Origin: Acidobacteriota bacterium
GTDB lineage: Bacteria; Acidobacteriota; Polarisedimenticolia; JACPZX01
Length of the DNA stretch: 64,000 nucleotides
Direction: 5' to 3'
Assembly (NCBI GenBank): GCA_016195325.1
Contig: JACPZX010000016.1
Location: 72,703 to 136,702 of the forward strand
A program made the translations under genes and the position numbers. Each line of letters begins with the position of its first letter. Within the stretch, counting starts at the first letter, position 1. The notes beneath the pieces were generated by a model. That model worked only from the letters and a program-made list of their open reading frames with translations. It did not search any database and was not told the DNA's origin. Positions 34,131 to 45,000 of this stretch are shown here, piece after piece.

Positions 34131-34181
34131 GGAAGTAATGCGATCTCCGGCCGAATAGGGCCCGGATCGGAAATCTCGGGA

Positions 34182-34187
34182 TATACT
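34182..34187 (+). promoter_or_regulatory. TATACT -10 box just upstream of an ATG, possible leaderless transcript
   Basis: TATACT ends seven bases before the ATG at 34195, so transcription would begin at or next to the start codon. No ribosome binding site and no clear -35 are present. Confidence 0.35.
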
Positions 34188-34194
34188 CGAGCCG

Positions 34195-34884
34195 ATGCGC
34201 GGTCTCATCCTCTTGATCGCCACCCTTCCTCTGCTGATGAGCGCGCAGACCCGCCGCTCTTCGCCGGCCCCCGGCGTTGCGCCTCCCGCCCACTCCTGCG
34301 GCGCAATCTGCGATGAGTTGGCGGGGCCCTGGATCGTCACGGTGGCGCCGCCGACCTCGGTGATGGAGGCCTGCGCTGACTCCAGGGCGAACCGAACGGG
34401 GGTGACCTTCCCTTCCGACGCTCTCGGACTGGGGGAAGTGAGGGTCGCCACCTCCCCTTCCGGGTCGCTCATCGAGTTTCGGAGCGCCGGCCCATCGATC
34501 CGGATCGCCGGAAGCATCGACCCGGGAACGCTCGGCGTCCGATTCATCCTCCAGGACGGCCAGGGAAAGAGGATCCGGTGCTCCGGCGTCCTGAACAAGT
34601 TCAAGAATCCGGCCGGCAGCGACGGGTGGGTCACAGAGACCGCTTGCGACACCGGCGCGACGGGGACTGCCGAGTGCCGACTCAATCCTCCGGTGAAGGT
34701 CACCCTCCTCATCCAGAGGACTCTGATGGAGGGCGCTCCCGGGAATCGAGCCGATCAGTATTTGAAGACCAGCGCCTGGCCGGCGTGCAGGACCGCGTTC
34801 GGGCTCGCGCCCCAAGCACCGACGATCAGATCCGGAAGACCGTCGTTGTCGACGTCTCCGGCGTTGGCGACGCTGTCGCCGTAG
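34195..34884 (+). CDS. Exported hypothetical protein
   Basis: A 229-residue frame with a signal peptide (MRGLILLIATLPLLMSAQ) and, in the first 185 residues, a plausible beta-rich domain with spaced cysteines (HSCGAICDEL, MEACADSR, RIRCSGVL, TACDTG, AECRLN). No known family. The last 43 codons are antisense to the 3' end of the FG-GAP gene and look non-natural (PLSL-rich), so either the 130-base overlap is real or the true end was lost. There is no ribosome binding site; see the -10 box at 34182 for a possible leaderless start. Confidence 0.5.
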   Translation: MRGLILLIATLPLLMSAQTRRSSPAPGVAPPAHSCGAICDELAGPWIVTVAPPTSVMEACADSRANRTGVTFPSDALGLGEVRVATSPSGSLIEFRSAGPSIRIAGSIDPGTLGVRFILQDGQGKRIRCSGVLNKFKNPAGSDGWVTETACDTGATGTAECRLNPPVKVTLLIQRTLMEGAPGNRADQYLKTSAWPACRTAFGLAPQAPTIRSGRPSLSTSPALATLSP

Positions 34885-36071
34885 TTCTCGCCGGCGGCCC
34901 CGGTCAAGGTGAAGTGGACCTTCCCGTGGGCTCCTCCGGAGACGACGAAGATCTCCCCACCAAAGGAAGTGCTGCCCAAGGCCCCGATGATGATCTCGTC
35001 CTTGCCGTCTCCGTCGACGTCCCCCGCGCCCGCGACGGAGGATCCCAGGAACGCGTTCGAGACGGCCCCTTTCACCGAGCCGATCTTCTTGAAGTCCCTT
35101 CCGGAGAAGATCGTCACCTGTCCGGCTGCCGTCCTCTTGCCGAACGTGGCGCCGATCGCTCCGACGACGATGTCGCGCCTCCCGTCCCCGTTGACGTCCC
35201 CCGCCCCGGCGACCGACCAGCCGAAGCTTGCGGCGGGCCTCTTCCCCGTGATCGTCTTCAAGGGCGTCAGGGTGGCGCCGGAATAGGCGATGATCTGTCC
35301 GACGTTGCTCCTGGATCCCGCGTCGTACCCTGGCGAGCCGATGATGAAGTCGGGCACGCCGTCGCCATCGATGTCCCCGGTACCGGAGAGCGACTGGCCG
35401 TAGTTGGCGGTTCCCGTCCCGGATCCCGTGAAGAGCACCGTGCCGTCGGCTCCCGAGTAGAGCCTTGCGAAACCTCCCGAGATGCCTCCCGGGCCGGGCG
35501 CGCCGACGAGGAAATCCGACCTGCCGTCGCCGTCAACATCGCCGACCCCGGCCACGACGGATCCGAACCGGCTGGTGGCGCTCGCACCGACGATCGTGTG
35601 GAGGGTGGAGCCGTCGGCTCCGGAGTAGACCCGGACGTAGCCCGGCGGGGCCGAGGCGCCCGGATAGTACGACGGAGCTCCCGCGATGATGTCGTTGACG
35701 CCGTCGCCGTTGACGTCGCCCGCATTCGCGACGGTCGCACCAAGGAAGAGGCCCCCCGCCTCGCCGGCGAAGGCGTGGAGGACGTGGCCGTCGATCCCCG
35801 AGAAGACGATCACAAGCCCTCTGGATCCGAGAGCTCCGGGGATGCCGACGATGACGTCGTCGTGGCCGTCGTCGTTCAGATCCCCCGCACCCGCCACGGC
35901 CCGCCCGAGCTTCCCGTCGACGTCCGAGCCGAAAAATCCCCAGAGAACCGCCGGCTGGGCGATCGCCGCCGGCCAGGAGAGCGCGGCGACGAGAAGCGCC
36001 CCCATCCAGGCGCGAGTTCGCGTCGGCGACGACGTCGATTGGGGGGCTCCGCCGGACGCGGCCGTACCCAT
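34755..36071 (-). CDS. Secreted FG-GAP repeat (integrin-alpha-like) beta-propeller
   Basis: A 438-residue protein with a signal peptide (hydrophobic residues about 22-38, cleavage near AIAQ) and seven repeats of about 55-60 residues, each ending in a calcium-binding loop followed by a hydrophobic strand, for example GDLNDDGHDDVIVG, GDVNGDGVNDIIAG, GDVDGDGRSDFLVG and GDVDGDGKDEIIIG. Seven repeats match one seven-bladed integrin-type propeller, with nothing else attached. It is probably an extracellular calcium-stabilised binding protein. GGAGGAGACA precedes the ATG at 36071. The upstream gene on the same strand ends 62 bases away, so the two may be cotranscribed. Confidence 0.9.
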   Translation of the reverse strand: MGTAASGGAPQSTSSPTRTRAWMGALLVAALSWPAAIAQPAVLWGFFGSDVDGKLGRAVAGAGDLNDDGHDDVIVGIPGALGSRGLVIVFSGIDGHVLHAFAGEAGGLFLGATVANAGDVNGDGVNDIIAGAPSYYPGASAPPGYVRVYSGADGSTLHTIVGASATSRFGSVVAGVGDVDGDGRSDFLVGAPGPGGISGGFARLYSGADGTVLFTGSGTGTANYGQSLSGTGDIDGDGVPDFIIGSPGYDAGSRSNVGQIIAYSGATLTPLKTITGKRPAASFGWSVAGAGDVNGDGRRDIVVGAIGATFGKRTAAGQVTIFSGRDFKKIGSVKGAVSNAFLGSSVAGAGDVDGDGKDEIIIGALGSTSFGGEIFVVSGGAHGKVHFTLTGAAGENYGDSVANAGDVDNDGLPDLIVGAWGASPNAVLHAGQALVFKY

Positions 36072-36133
36072 TGTCTCCTCCTCCAGCGACGGGGATGTCC
36101 GGAGATGGATCGGAGTCGCGAGCCCGCCTCGAC

Positions 36134-38410
36134 TCAAGGCGTGACCCGGATCTCGAAGTCGAAGACGTTTCCCGTCAGCGGGCCGAGGGGATTGAGCGCC
36201 GCGTCGAGCAGGCCGTACGTCACCTGGAAGAAGTAGATCCCCGTCACCGCGCTCGCGGAGACATTGATCTGGAACCCGATCTGCATCTGCGTCGCCGAGA
36301 TGCGACTCACCGACGTCGTCGAGTACGTCACCCCCGCCGGCACACCCATCTGGCTCTCGGTGTAGAAGGCGACTTGATCGAGCGTCGAGGAGGCGGCCGT
36401 GAAGATCCGCGTGCCGGTGACGACCCCCCCCTTCGCGATCGAGTAGTCCACGAGCGTGAGGCCGATCGCGGCCGACGTCCCCATGAACCCGGCGGCGTCG
36501 ACGCCGACGGCCGTGAGCGTGTTGGCGCCTCGGACCAGCGGCACCGACGCGGTGAAGGCCCCCGCGCTCTCCGAGGCGGCGACGCTGTTCACCGTCACGT
36601 TGATCGGCTCGGCCCCCGTCACCGTCCCGGTGACGGCCGCAGGCGACGCGGTGAGCACCGCGCCATTCGTCGGGCTCGTGATGGCGATCGTGATCTGCCC
36701 GAGGCTCGCCGTGTCCCTGCCGGGCTCGGCGCCCAGGGTCGACTGCCAGCTCGTCTTCCCGCAGTTCCCGGCCGGGCGGAAGAGGTAGTAGTACCCCTTC
36801 TTCACCGCCGGCACGTCGCCGAAGGTGCTCAGCGAGGTGGCGTAGGAGACGGCGCCTCCGGCGATCACGCCGTACGTGCGCACGCTGGCCAGATCGCCCT
36901 TGACGTAGGTGACGTCCACCGGGCTCGGCCACGTGAAGGTGTCCTTGTCCTGGCCGCTGACGGTCTGGCCGAAGACCACCGCCCCCTGGGTCGGGTTGAA
37001 GTAGTCCACGCAGTCGTCGTCGCACCCCGTGGTCATGCCGACGGTGCAGAGGTGATCTCCTGCGACTCCGGAGCAATCGCCGTCGGCGAGGACGCCGTCG
37101 CCGTCCCTGTCGTACTCCCACAGCGCCCGGAGGGCGAGGCCGGTGTCGTACGGCTCCTCCGCCCACGAGCCGTCGGGGTTCTGCATCGACTGCAGGGCCG
37201 TGATCGCGCTCTCGGCCGCCGCGCTGAAGGGGCACGGCTGGTATTCGAGGAGATCGAGGGCGGCGATCGCGGTCAGATAGCTCACGCCGCCCGTGCCGAA
37301 GGCGCCTCCGGGAAGCTGCTGCCCTTGAAGGTACGCGATCCCCGCGGCCAGCTCCGCGTCGAGATCGTAGTCGCGGTACCTCAGGAGGGCGAGAAGGACG
37401 TGCGCCGTCGTGTAGAGGCTGGTCGGCGATCCCCTCTGGATCCCCCACCCGCCGTCGCCGTTCTTCGACTGCCTCAGGTACTCAAGCGCCTCCGCGAAGG
37501 CGCGGGTGTCGAACGTCGGCGTCTGGTAGGAGGCGGTGAACGAATACGTCGCCGCCGAGGCGGGGGGGTTGGGGCTCTCGATCGTGATGTAGTTCGTTCC
37601 CGGGGTGAAGGGAAGGCCGGAGTCCGGGAAGACGATGAGGTACGTGCCGGGAGAGGGAAGCGAGAAGTACGGGTCGGCGCCGGTGGGAGGCGTCCCCTGC
37701 TTCATGCGGAGGCGCACCGTCGAGCCGCTCACGGTGATCTGGATGCGGGCCTTCGTCGCGCTCGAGGCGATCGTCCACGTGTGCGTCCGCGTCGTGCCGC
37801 CGGCGAGCGCCTCGTTCACCGCGGCGATGCCGGCCTTCCTCCCTCCGCCCTCGAGCGCGAGAAGAGCGAGCGACGTCGTGAGCGAGTCGGTCTCGTACCC
37901 TGCGGCGAGACCCCAGCCTCCTTCGGGATAGTTCGGCGCGGAGGTGTTCGTCGAGGCGACGTTGCGCGCGGCGAGGAGGGTGTCGAGCGGCGCGCCGAGA
38001 TCGAGCGACGTCACGCGCTCGAGCGCGACGAGCTGCCGCGACAGCTCGTCGTTGTCGGCCGGCGCGTGCCCCGTCAGCCAGCCGAAGCCGCGGCGGAAGG
38101 GATCCCCGGGGAGCTGCGCGCGGCCGAGGGCGTCCACGACGGTCGACGTGTCGGGGTACTCAAAGGTCGCCCCCCAGGAGCCGCCGGCGTTCTGAATCGC
38201 GCCGAGGCGCGCGAGAGCTCTGGGAATGGCCTGACCCGTCGCCGACGAGGTGGCCTGCGCGTCCCCCGAGATCGCGCTCTCCTCGCGCGAGGCAGCGCGC
38301 GGGTCGTCGACGAGGCGGCGCGGGAGGCGCGGCGCCGTCGTGGCGCCCGCCGCGGACGCCGCGGCGAGAGAGAGCGCGAGACCGAGGGTGACGATCTTCG
38401 AGGCGTTCAT
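36134..38410 (-). CDS. Secreted alpha-toroid (squalene cyclase/prenyltransferase-repeat) protein with Ig-like tail
   Basis: A 758-residue protein with a signal peptide (MNASKIVTLGLALSLAAASAAGA). About residues 60-460 contain helical repeats with the Q/G-W signature of terpenoid-cyclase toroids (GSWGATFEYPDTSTVVDALG, GGWGLAAGYETDSLTTSLAL, GGWGIQRGSPTSLYTTAHVL, GSWAEEPYDTGLALRALW), interrupted by a pre-peptidase-like beta domain (about 215-300). The C-terminal part has Ig-like strands (ITSPTNGAVLTASPAAVTGTV). The DxDD acid of squalene-hopene cyclases and the zinc ligands of prenyltransferases are missing, and the protein is exported, so terpene chemistry is unlikely; a complement-like binding scaffold is my guess. 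GGGGAGC precedes the ATG. Confidence 0.82.
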   Translation of the reverse strand: MNASKIVTLGLALSLAAASAAGATTAPRLPRRLVDDPRAASREESAISGDAQATSSATGQAIPRALARLGAIQNAGGSWGATFEYPDTSTVVDALGRAQLPGDPFRRGFGWLTGHAPADNDELSRQLVALERVTSLDLGAPLDTLLAARNVASTNTSAPNYPEGGWGLAAGYETDSLTTSLALLALEGGGRKAGIAAVNEALAGGTTRTHTWTIASSATKARIQITVSGSTVRLRMKQGTPPTGADPYFSLPSPGTYLIVFPDSGLPFTPGTNYITIESPNPPASAATYSFTASYQTPTFDTRAFAEALEYLRQSKNGDGGWGIQRGSPTSLYTTAHVLLALLRYRDYDLDAELAAGIAYLQGQQLPGGAFGTGGVSYLTAIAALDLLEYQPCPFSAAAESAITALQSMQNPDGSWAEEPYDTGLALRALWEYDRDGDGVLADGDCSGVAGDHLCTVGMTTGCDDDCVDYFNPTQGAVVFGQTVSGQDKDTFTWPSPVDVTYVKGDLASVRTYGVIAGGAVSYATSLSTFGDVPAVKKGYYYLFRPAGNCGKTSWQSTLGAEPGRDTASLGQITIAITSPTNGAVLTASPAAVTGTVTGAEPINVTVNSVAASESAGAFTASVPLVRGANTLTAVGVDAAGFMGTSAAIGLTLVDYSIAKGGVVTGTRIFTAASSTLDQVAFYTESQMGVPAGVTYSTTSVSRISATQMQIGFQINVSASAVTGIYFFQVTYGLLDAALNPLGPLTGNVFDFEIRVTP

Positions 38411-38414
38411 CGGA

Positions 38415-38993
38415 TCAGCTCCCCTGCTTCACCCAGTAGTCGTAGACCTCGCGCAGCCGTCCGCCCCCCCGGCGCCCGCTCGCGATTCCGTACGCGAGAG
38501 TGATCGCGATCCGGATCGGATTGAGCGTCGTCGCGCCGAGCCCGACGATCACCGGCTGCCCGTACTCGGCGTCCCTCTTCTTGCCGAGCTCCTGCTCCCA
38601 GCGCGCGTTCGGGCGCGCGCGGAGAATCGCCGCACCGAAGCACATGCCGGCGTCGAAGGCGAGCGAAAAGGAGCGATTCGTCAGCTCCGTCTCGGGGACG
38701 TCGAGCCATGGCGCGGCCCCTGTGATCGCGTCCTTCTCCCCTTGAGTCCGGCTCCGGGTCTGCACCTGCGTGGCGAGCCAATGGCCGAGAGCGTCGATCG
38801 ACGCCGCCGTGCCGTCGGCCTCCCACGATGCGAGCGCCGGCGTCCGTCGCACCTCGTCCCGCAGCTCGACGAGGCGGCCCGGCAAAACCTCGTGGAACCA
38901 TGCGTTGTAGTCCTTCAGCTCCTTCGCGGACATCTCCCGGAACTTCAGGGTGAACGGCGGCTGGATCGTCGAGTAGCTCATCGTCGGACTCAT
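38415..38993 (-). CDS. Probable immunity protein for the RHS toxin
   Basis: A 192-residue soluble protein without a signal peptide. It is helical in its first half (MSAKELKDYNAWFHEVLPGRLVELRDEV) with a WEADGTAASIDALGHWLATQV segment, a pattern I associate with small cytosolic proteins found beside polymorphic toxins; no named family is certain. The ATG lies seven bases after the stop of the RHS gene, so it is cotranslated with the toxin, and it follows directly the variable toxin tip. That position is the main reason for calling it immunity. The next gene downstream is unrelated. Confidence 0.65.
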   Translation of the reverse strand: MSPTMSYSTIQPPFTLKFREMSAKELKDYNAWFHEVLPGRLVELRDEVRRTPALASWEADGTAASIDALGHWLATQVQTRSRTQGEKDAITGAAPWLDVPETELTNRSFSLAFDAGMCFGAAILRARPNARWEQELGKKRDAEYGQPVIVGLGATTLNPIRIAITLAYGIASGRRGGGRLREVYDYWVKQGS

Positions 38994-39000
38994 AGGGCAC

Positions 39001-42000
39001 CTAGTGGATCACGACGGTGATGCCGGCGTTCTGCAGGGCCTGGAGCAGCGGACCCGAAGGGCCGACCTGGCCCGTCACCGGGCTCGTGAAGAAGTGCCAG
39101 ACCGCGCCGTCGACCTTTCCCGACTGAATCAGCTCGGCGTCCTTCGCGATCTGCGTGGTGACGCTCTGCGTGAGGGACGTGTAGCCGACCTTCGACTCGT
39201 TGGCGACGCCGTTCACGAGCTGGTCGACGTAGCGGGCCCCCTGGCTCGTCTGGAAGAAGACCTGCGACTCTCCGCCGAGCTCCTTGAGCGCCGTCTCGCC
39301 GACGACTCCCGTGGCGCCGATTCTCGGAGCGGTCGTCGCGGCTTGCAATCCTGCGGTCGTCCCCAGCGAGAGGACGATCCCTATCCCCGCGTCGCCGAAC
39401 TCGCCGATGTAGTACGACTGGTTCTCGCTGAAGCCGAGAAGCTCGGCCCCGGCCCCCAGCCCCTGGCTCGTGAGCGTGCGCGTCGCCTCCCCCGTCCAGA
39501 GCTGCCTCAGCCCGGCCTGGAGCTGATCGGTGCCGTGGCCTATCAGAAGCACGCCGCCGACCTTCGTCAGCATCGTCGGCTCCGGGGCGAGGAGCCCGAG
39601 GATGCCGAGCGCGTCCTCCGCGAGCCCGCCGACGGCCTTGAGGCCGCCGAAGACCCTGTTCCAGAGCGACGGGCCCTCGGGGGAGAGCCCCAGGGGATCG
39701 ACGAACATGTCCGGGCGATTGTTGGCGTAGGCGTACGGGTTCGGGAACTTCGACAGCACCCCCAGCGGATCGTTCGAGACGAAGGTCGCCAGGGCTGGAT
39801 CGTACAGGCGCGCCCGCTGATCGATGAGCGCGCCGCCCAGGTAGAAGGGGCGGGCGCCGAACCCCAGGGGAATGACGTCCGGTGTGCCGGTCGTCGCCAC
39901 CTGCCGGCCGAAGAGGCTCAGGAGGCGCGTGCCGACGACCGCCCCCGCGCCGTTCGTGACGGCGCGCACGCTGCCGACGGCGTCGGTCATGGCGTAGTAG
40001 GCGTTCGCCCCCGACTCGACGGCGAAGACGTCGTCGACGCGGGGGGACATCGTGTATCGCGCGATCGCGCTCCCCGACCCGTCGAAGGCCGCGAGGCGGT
40101 TCTGGATCGCGTAGACGAGGCGCGTGGTGACGCCGTCCTGCAAGATCTGCACGGGGCGCTCGAGCCCGTCGTACGTGATGTCGGTGCGGCTCGGCCCGGA
40201 GACGATCGAGACGATCCGGTTCTCTGGATCGTGCGTCGTCACGACGGTGTTCCCCGAGGTCGGGATCGCCGACTTCCGGTTCCCCTGCGCGTCGTAGGCG
40301 TAGGAGGTCCCCGCATGGGCGACGGCCTGGTTGGCGGCGTTGAACGTCGTCGCCCCCCCCGCGCCGGGGTTCGTCGGGTTTCCGTTCAGGTCGTAGGCGA
40401 ACGACTCCGAGCGTGTCCCCGGGGACGCGCTCGCGGTCGAGACGACCGGGCGGTTGAGGGCGTCGTACGTGATGTTCAGCGTCTCGAGCGAGCCGCCGAG
40501 GCGCTCGGTCAGGCTCGTCGGGCTCCCGGCGGGGTCCCGCACGTAGCCGAACTGCGCGATCGGGGAGGTCCAGTCGATGCTCGTCGGCCGCCCGTTCTTG
40601 TCGAAGAGGAAAGTCCCCGTCCTCCCGTTCCCGTACGCCACCGTCCCGCGCTGGCCGTACCCGTCGGGGGTGATCGTGGCCACGCTGCCCAGGGTCGTGG
40701 AGGCGACGCTCGTGAGATGCCCCGCGAGGTCGTAGCCGTACGTCAGGACGCGCGCCGTCGGGTCGGTGACGTTCTTGAGGTTCCCCTCGAAGTCGTACTG
40801 GTACTGGACCGTCTTCGTGAAGCTCGTTCCCTTGAGGCCGAGCGTCTCCGACGTCAGCCGGTTCAGGGCGTCGTACGTGAGATCGAGCGTCGTCTTGTCC
40901 GTGGAGGCGCGGACGAGGTTGCCGGCGCGGTCGTAGATGCGCTCGGTGAACGATCCGTCGGATCGATCCGTCCGGCGGAGGCGGTTCACGGGGTCGTACG
41001 ACCGCTTGACCCAGCCCCCGTCGGGGTTGAGGACCTGCGTCACGTTCCCCGCGAGGTCGTACCTGTACTGCGTGACGCTGCCCAGGGGATCGGTCTGCGT
41101 CGAGACGCGGTTCCGGCTGTCGTACGTCCACTTGTACTTGCCGCCCGTCGGGGTCGTGACCTGCGTGCGGTTCCCCGCGGCGTCGTACGCGATCAGCGAC
41201 TGGCCGAGATCGGGCTGCGTGACGCGGTCGACCAGGTTCCCCGCCGCCGTGTAGTGGTACGACGACGTGTTGAGCCTGGGGTCCTTGACGCTGAGCGCGT
41301 TCCCCGCGGCGTCGTAGGTGAACTGCGTGACGCCGCCGACCGGATCGGTCTCGGTGTCGACCCTGCCGAGAGCGTCGTACGTCCGGATCAGCCGCCGCTT
41401 GATCGCGGCGGGGAGGGTTCGCGGATCGGGCGGAACGGTCCCCACGCCGGAGATGTCGTATCGCGTCCGCTCGGTCTCGTGGCCGGCGGCGTCGAAGTCG
41501 AAGGTCTCGAGCTGCCCCGCGGGGCCGTCGGTCTCGATGATCTTGAGATTCGAGTCGTACTTGAAGCGGGTCACCCCCCCCCGCCGATCGGTCACCGTGT
41601 CGAGGTTGCCCGCCGCGTCGTACGCGCGGAGGATGTCGTGGCCGAGGGCGTCGACGGAGCGGGTGAGGCGCCCCGCCGCGTCGTGCTCGGATCGGGTCGT
41701 GTTCCCGAGCGGGTCCGTCACCGCGATCAGGCGGCCCGCCGCGTCGTAGTCCCGCGCGGCGACGCCGCCGTCCGCAAAGGTCGTGCGGACGCACCGGTTG
41801 CGCGCGTCGTATACGTAGCGCGTCGTGCGGCCGAGCTCGTCCGTGTCGGCGACGAGGTTCCCCACCGCGTCGTAGTCGAAGCGCCGCGTCGACCCGTCGG
41901 GGTTCGTCTGGCGCGTGAGGCGCCCGAGAAGATCGTAGGCGTACGTCGTGACGCCCCCCCGCACGTTGGTGAGCTGCACGAGCTGGCCGCCGGCGTCGTA

Positions 42001-45000
42001 GAGCCGGCGCTCGACGCTGGTCGCGCTGTCGGTCGTCGTGAGGAGGCGATCCAGGAGGTCGTACGTGAACGACCTCGGATCCCCCTTCGGGTCGGTCGCC
42101 GACTGGAGCGTCCCGCGCGGGTTGTACGCGAAGGTCTCGCTCCACGAGAGGGGCCTCGAGCGCGTTGCGAGCTGGCCGTCGAGGTTGTAGGTGAGCGACG
42201 TCGTCACGAGGCGCTGATCGGTGACGGAGGAGGGAAGCCCCTGAGCGTTGTTGATCTGCGTCCGGACCTTGAGCCCGGGGTCGGTGACCTGCTGGACGTT
42301 GCCGTGGGCATCGTAGGCGAAGACCATCTGGCGGCCGACGGGCCGCGTCACCTTCGTCACGCTCGAGTAGGTGGGGGCGTACTCGTACGTCGTCTCCCGG
42401 AGCGTCGGGTCCACCCCGCGCGTCAGGTTCCCGTCCGCGTTGTACTGGAACGTCTCCGTCGCCCCGAGCGGGTCGGTGTGCGACTGCATGAGGTTGCTCG
42501 CCCACGTCCAGCGATCCACGCTCCCGTCGGCGTGCGTGATCGCGGTGGGGTTGCCGCTCGCGTTGAACTCGTGGATCTCCGTCCGCCCGCGCTCGTCGAT
42601 GACCGCCGTGGACGACTTGAAGGGGTTGTAGACGAGGCTCATCGCGCCGCCGAGGGGATCGATCACCTGGGCGACGCGGCCGTTCGCGTAGTAGCGGACC
42701 TGCCGCACGCCGCCGTTCGGCTCGGTGGTCGAGATCAACCGCCCCGCGCCGTCGTAGGCGTACGCCGTCACGCGCGCCGGCGTCTGGCCGTTGGACGGGC
42801 TCGTCACGAGGGCGAGGCGGCCGCCGCCGTCGTAGCCGTACGCCCACGACCGGCCGGTGAAGTCGGAGACCGCCAAGATCCGGTTGCCGGCGCCGTACGT
42901 CAGCGTGAGCGCCCGCGCCGCCGGGTCCGTCACCGTGGCCAGGCGCCCCGAGCCGTCGTACCCGAACGTGAACGTGCTCCCGTTCCGGTCGGCGCGGGAG
43001 GTGAGCTTTCCCGCCGCGTCGAAGAGCATCACGCGCCCCTCGTGCGACTCGAGCCTGTAGGTTCCGCCGCTCGATGTCAGCGTCTCTGCGAGCCCCGGCG
43101 GCGACACGTACGTCCCTGCGACCCCTCCCGCCGCGAAGGTGTACGCCGTCCCCTGGGCGTTGATCCAGATGACGGCCCCTCCGGGCTGCGGCGCCATGAA
43201 ATCGCTGTACGGGTGGGTCCATCCGATCCCGAGGGGGCCGGCGAAGGTGCTCTGGGAGTTGTACGCGCGGCGGAAGGCGAGCGGCTCGCCGAGAGCGGGG
43301 ATCGAGAAGTCGGTCTCGTCGCGGAAGAAGTTCCCGTTGGCGATGTTGACCGGATCGCCGGTGAGCCCGGCCCCCTGCCCGTTCCCCAGAAGGCCTATCG
43401 GTACGACGAGGACCGTCCCGTCCTGGAGGATGATCGTGACGGAGCCGCCCGAGGCGACCCCGGGGGGCACGGCCCCCGACGACGTCTCGCTCGACGCGGA
43501 GGCGAGCCCTCCCGAGATGATGTACCCCGCCGAGCCGGTCGCGGGGAGCTCGGTGATGTAACCGACGCCGGTCCAGCTGTTGAGAGGCGTCGGGTTCTTC
43601 GGCACCGTCACGCGGCGGCCGGAGGCGACGTCGGCCTGGATGCTCGCCTTCGTCGTCGAATCCAGCGTGAGCTGCGGGCAGAGGACCGAGCAGTTGTTGT
43701 TCGGATCGGAGTCGGTGTCGTCGATGACGAAGACCGGGATCGCCGTCGACTTCGCGATCTGCAGAGACTTGATCGTCGAGATGCCGGGGACGTTGAGGAA
43801 CCCCTCCCAGAGGGCGTGCTCCTGGGCCGAGCCGTTGAACCCCGCAATTCTCCGGAGCTGCGCGGTGAGGGTGTTGTCGTTGTTGAGGGCGAAGTTCGTC
43901 CGGTTGAGCCGCGGGACGTCCACCGTCAGCCCGCCGGGGAGCGTCGTGAAGGGGGTGCCGACGACGGAGAAGATCTGCTGGTTCGCGAGCGCGGCCCCCT
44001 CGCTCACCTGCACCACCTGGCGGTAGTGCGCGAGCCCCGTCAGCACCTCGTCCCCCGCGCGGACGTCGTGGTGGTACTCCATGATCGCGAGGTAAAGGAA
44101 GGCCCCGATGAGCTCGTCGGGATCGGGCGTCCCCCCCGAGCTCTTCAGCGCGATGGCGTTGACGACGATCTGGGCCTGGCGCTGGAGGTGAGCGTCCGAG
44201 ATCTGGTACGCGTCGATGCCGATCGCCGACCACTCCCCGGCGCGCAGCGTGTGGGTCGAGGTGCCGTCGAAGACGTCCCCGGGCTTTGTGAAATCGATCT
44301 CGACCGAGACGGTCGCGAGGTACGGGATCAGCCCGCCCGAGGCGAGCGTGGCGCCGTCCAGCTTCAGATCGGGGATGACGTGCACGGCGCCGGGCGGCGT
44401 GTTCGCGAGGCCGCCGAAGCCGTTCACGATCCCCTGCTCCGACGGGTTCACCCGGTACGAGACGGTGATTCGCTGGAGGGAGGTGTCGGGGAGGATGATC
44501 TGCTGGCTGAGCTGCGTCGCGCCGAGATACCGGACCCGGATCGTCGACTTGTGCATGAGCGTCGACGGGATCGAGGTGTAGATGGTGTTGAAGGTGAGGA
44601 GCTGGTACGGGAGCGATCTCGGGAGGCCGCTCCCGACGTCGGGGATCACGCTCATCCCGAACGGGACATCTCCCGCGCTGGTCCCCGGCATGTGCGTCTG
44701 GAGCCAGGTCGAGACCTGATCGCGGTAGAACTCGTACGTGAGCTGCGTGCGGGTGACCGAGAGGTACGTCGTCTCGTCGAAGGGGACGGCGGCGAGGATC
44801 CCCGGGACCCCCGGATCGAGGTTGTGCTTCTTGAAGGCGGGGTCGAGGCGGACCCAGGCGAGCGGGCTTCCCGGACGCGGCGCCGTCTCGACCTCCACCC
44901 AGAGGCGGTCCACGCGGTAGTTGTCGATGACCGAGCCATTGACGACGGGGACGGCGCTGATCCCCGCGGTGTTCAGGATCGAGTTGGCGGCCCCCGCATC

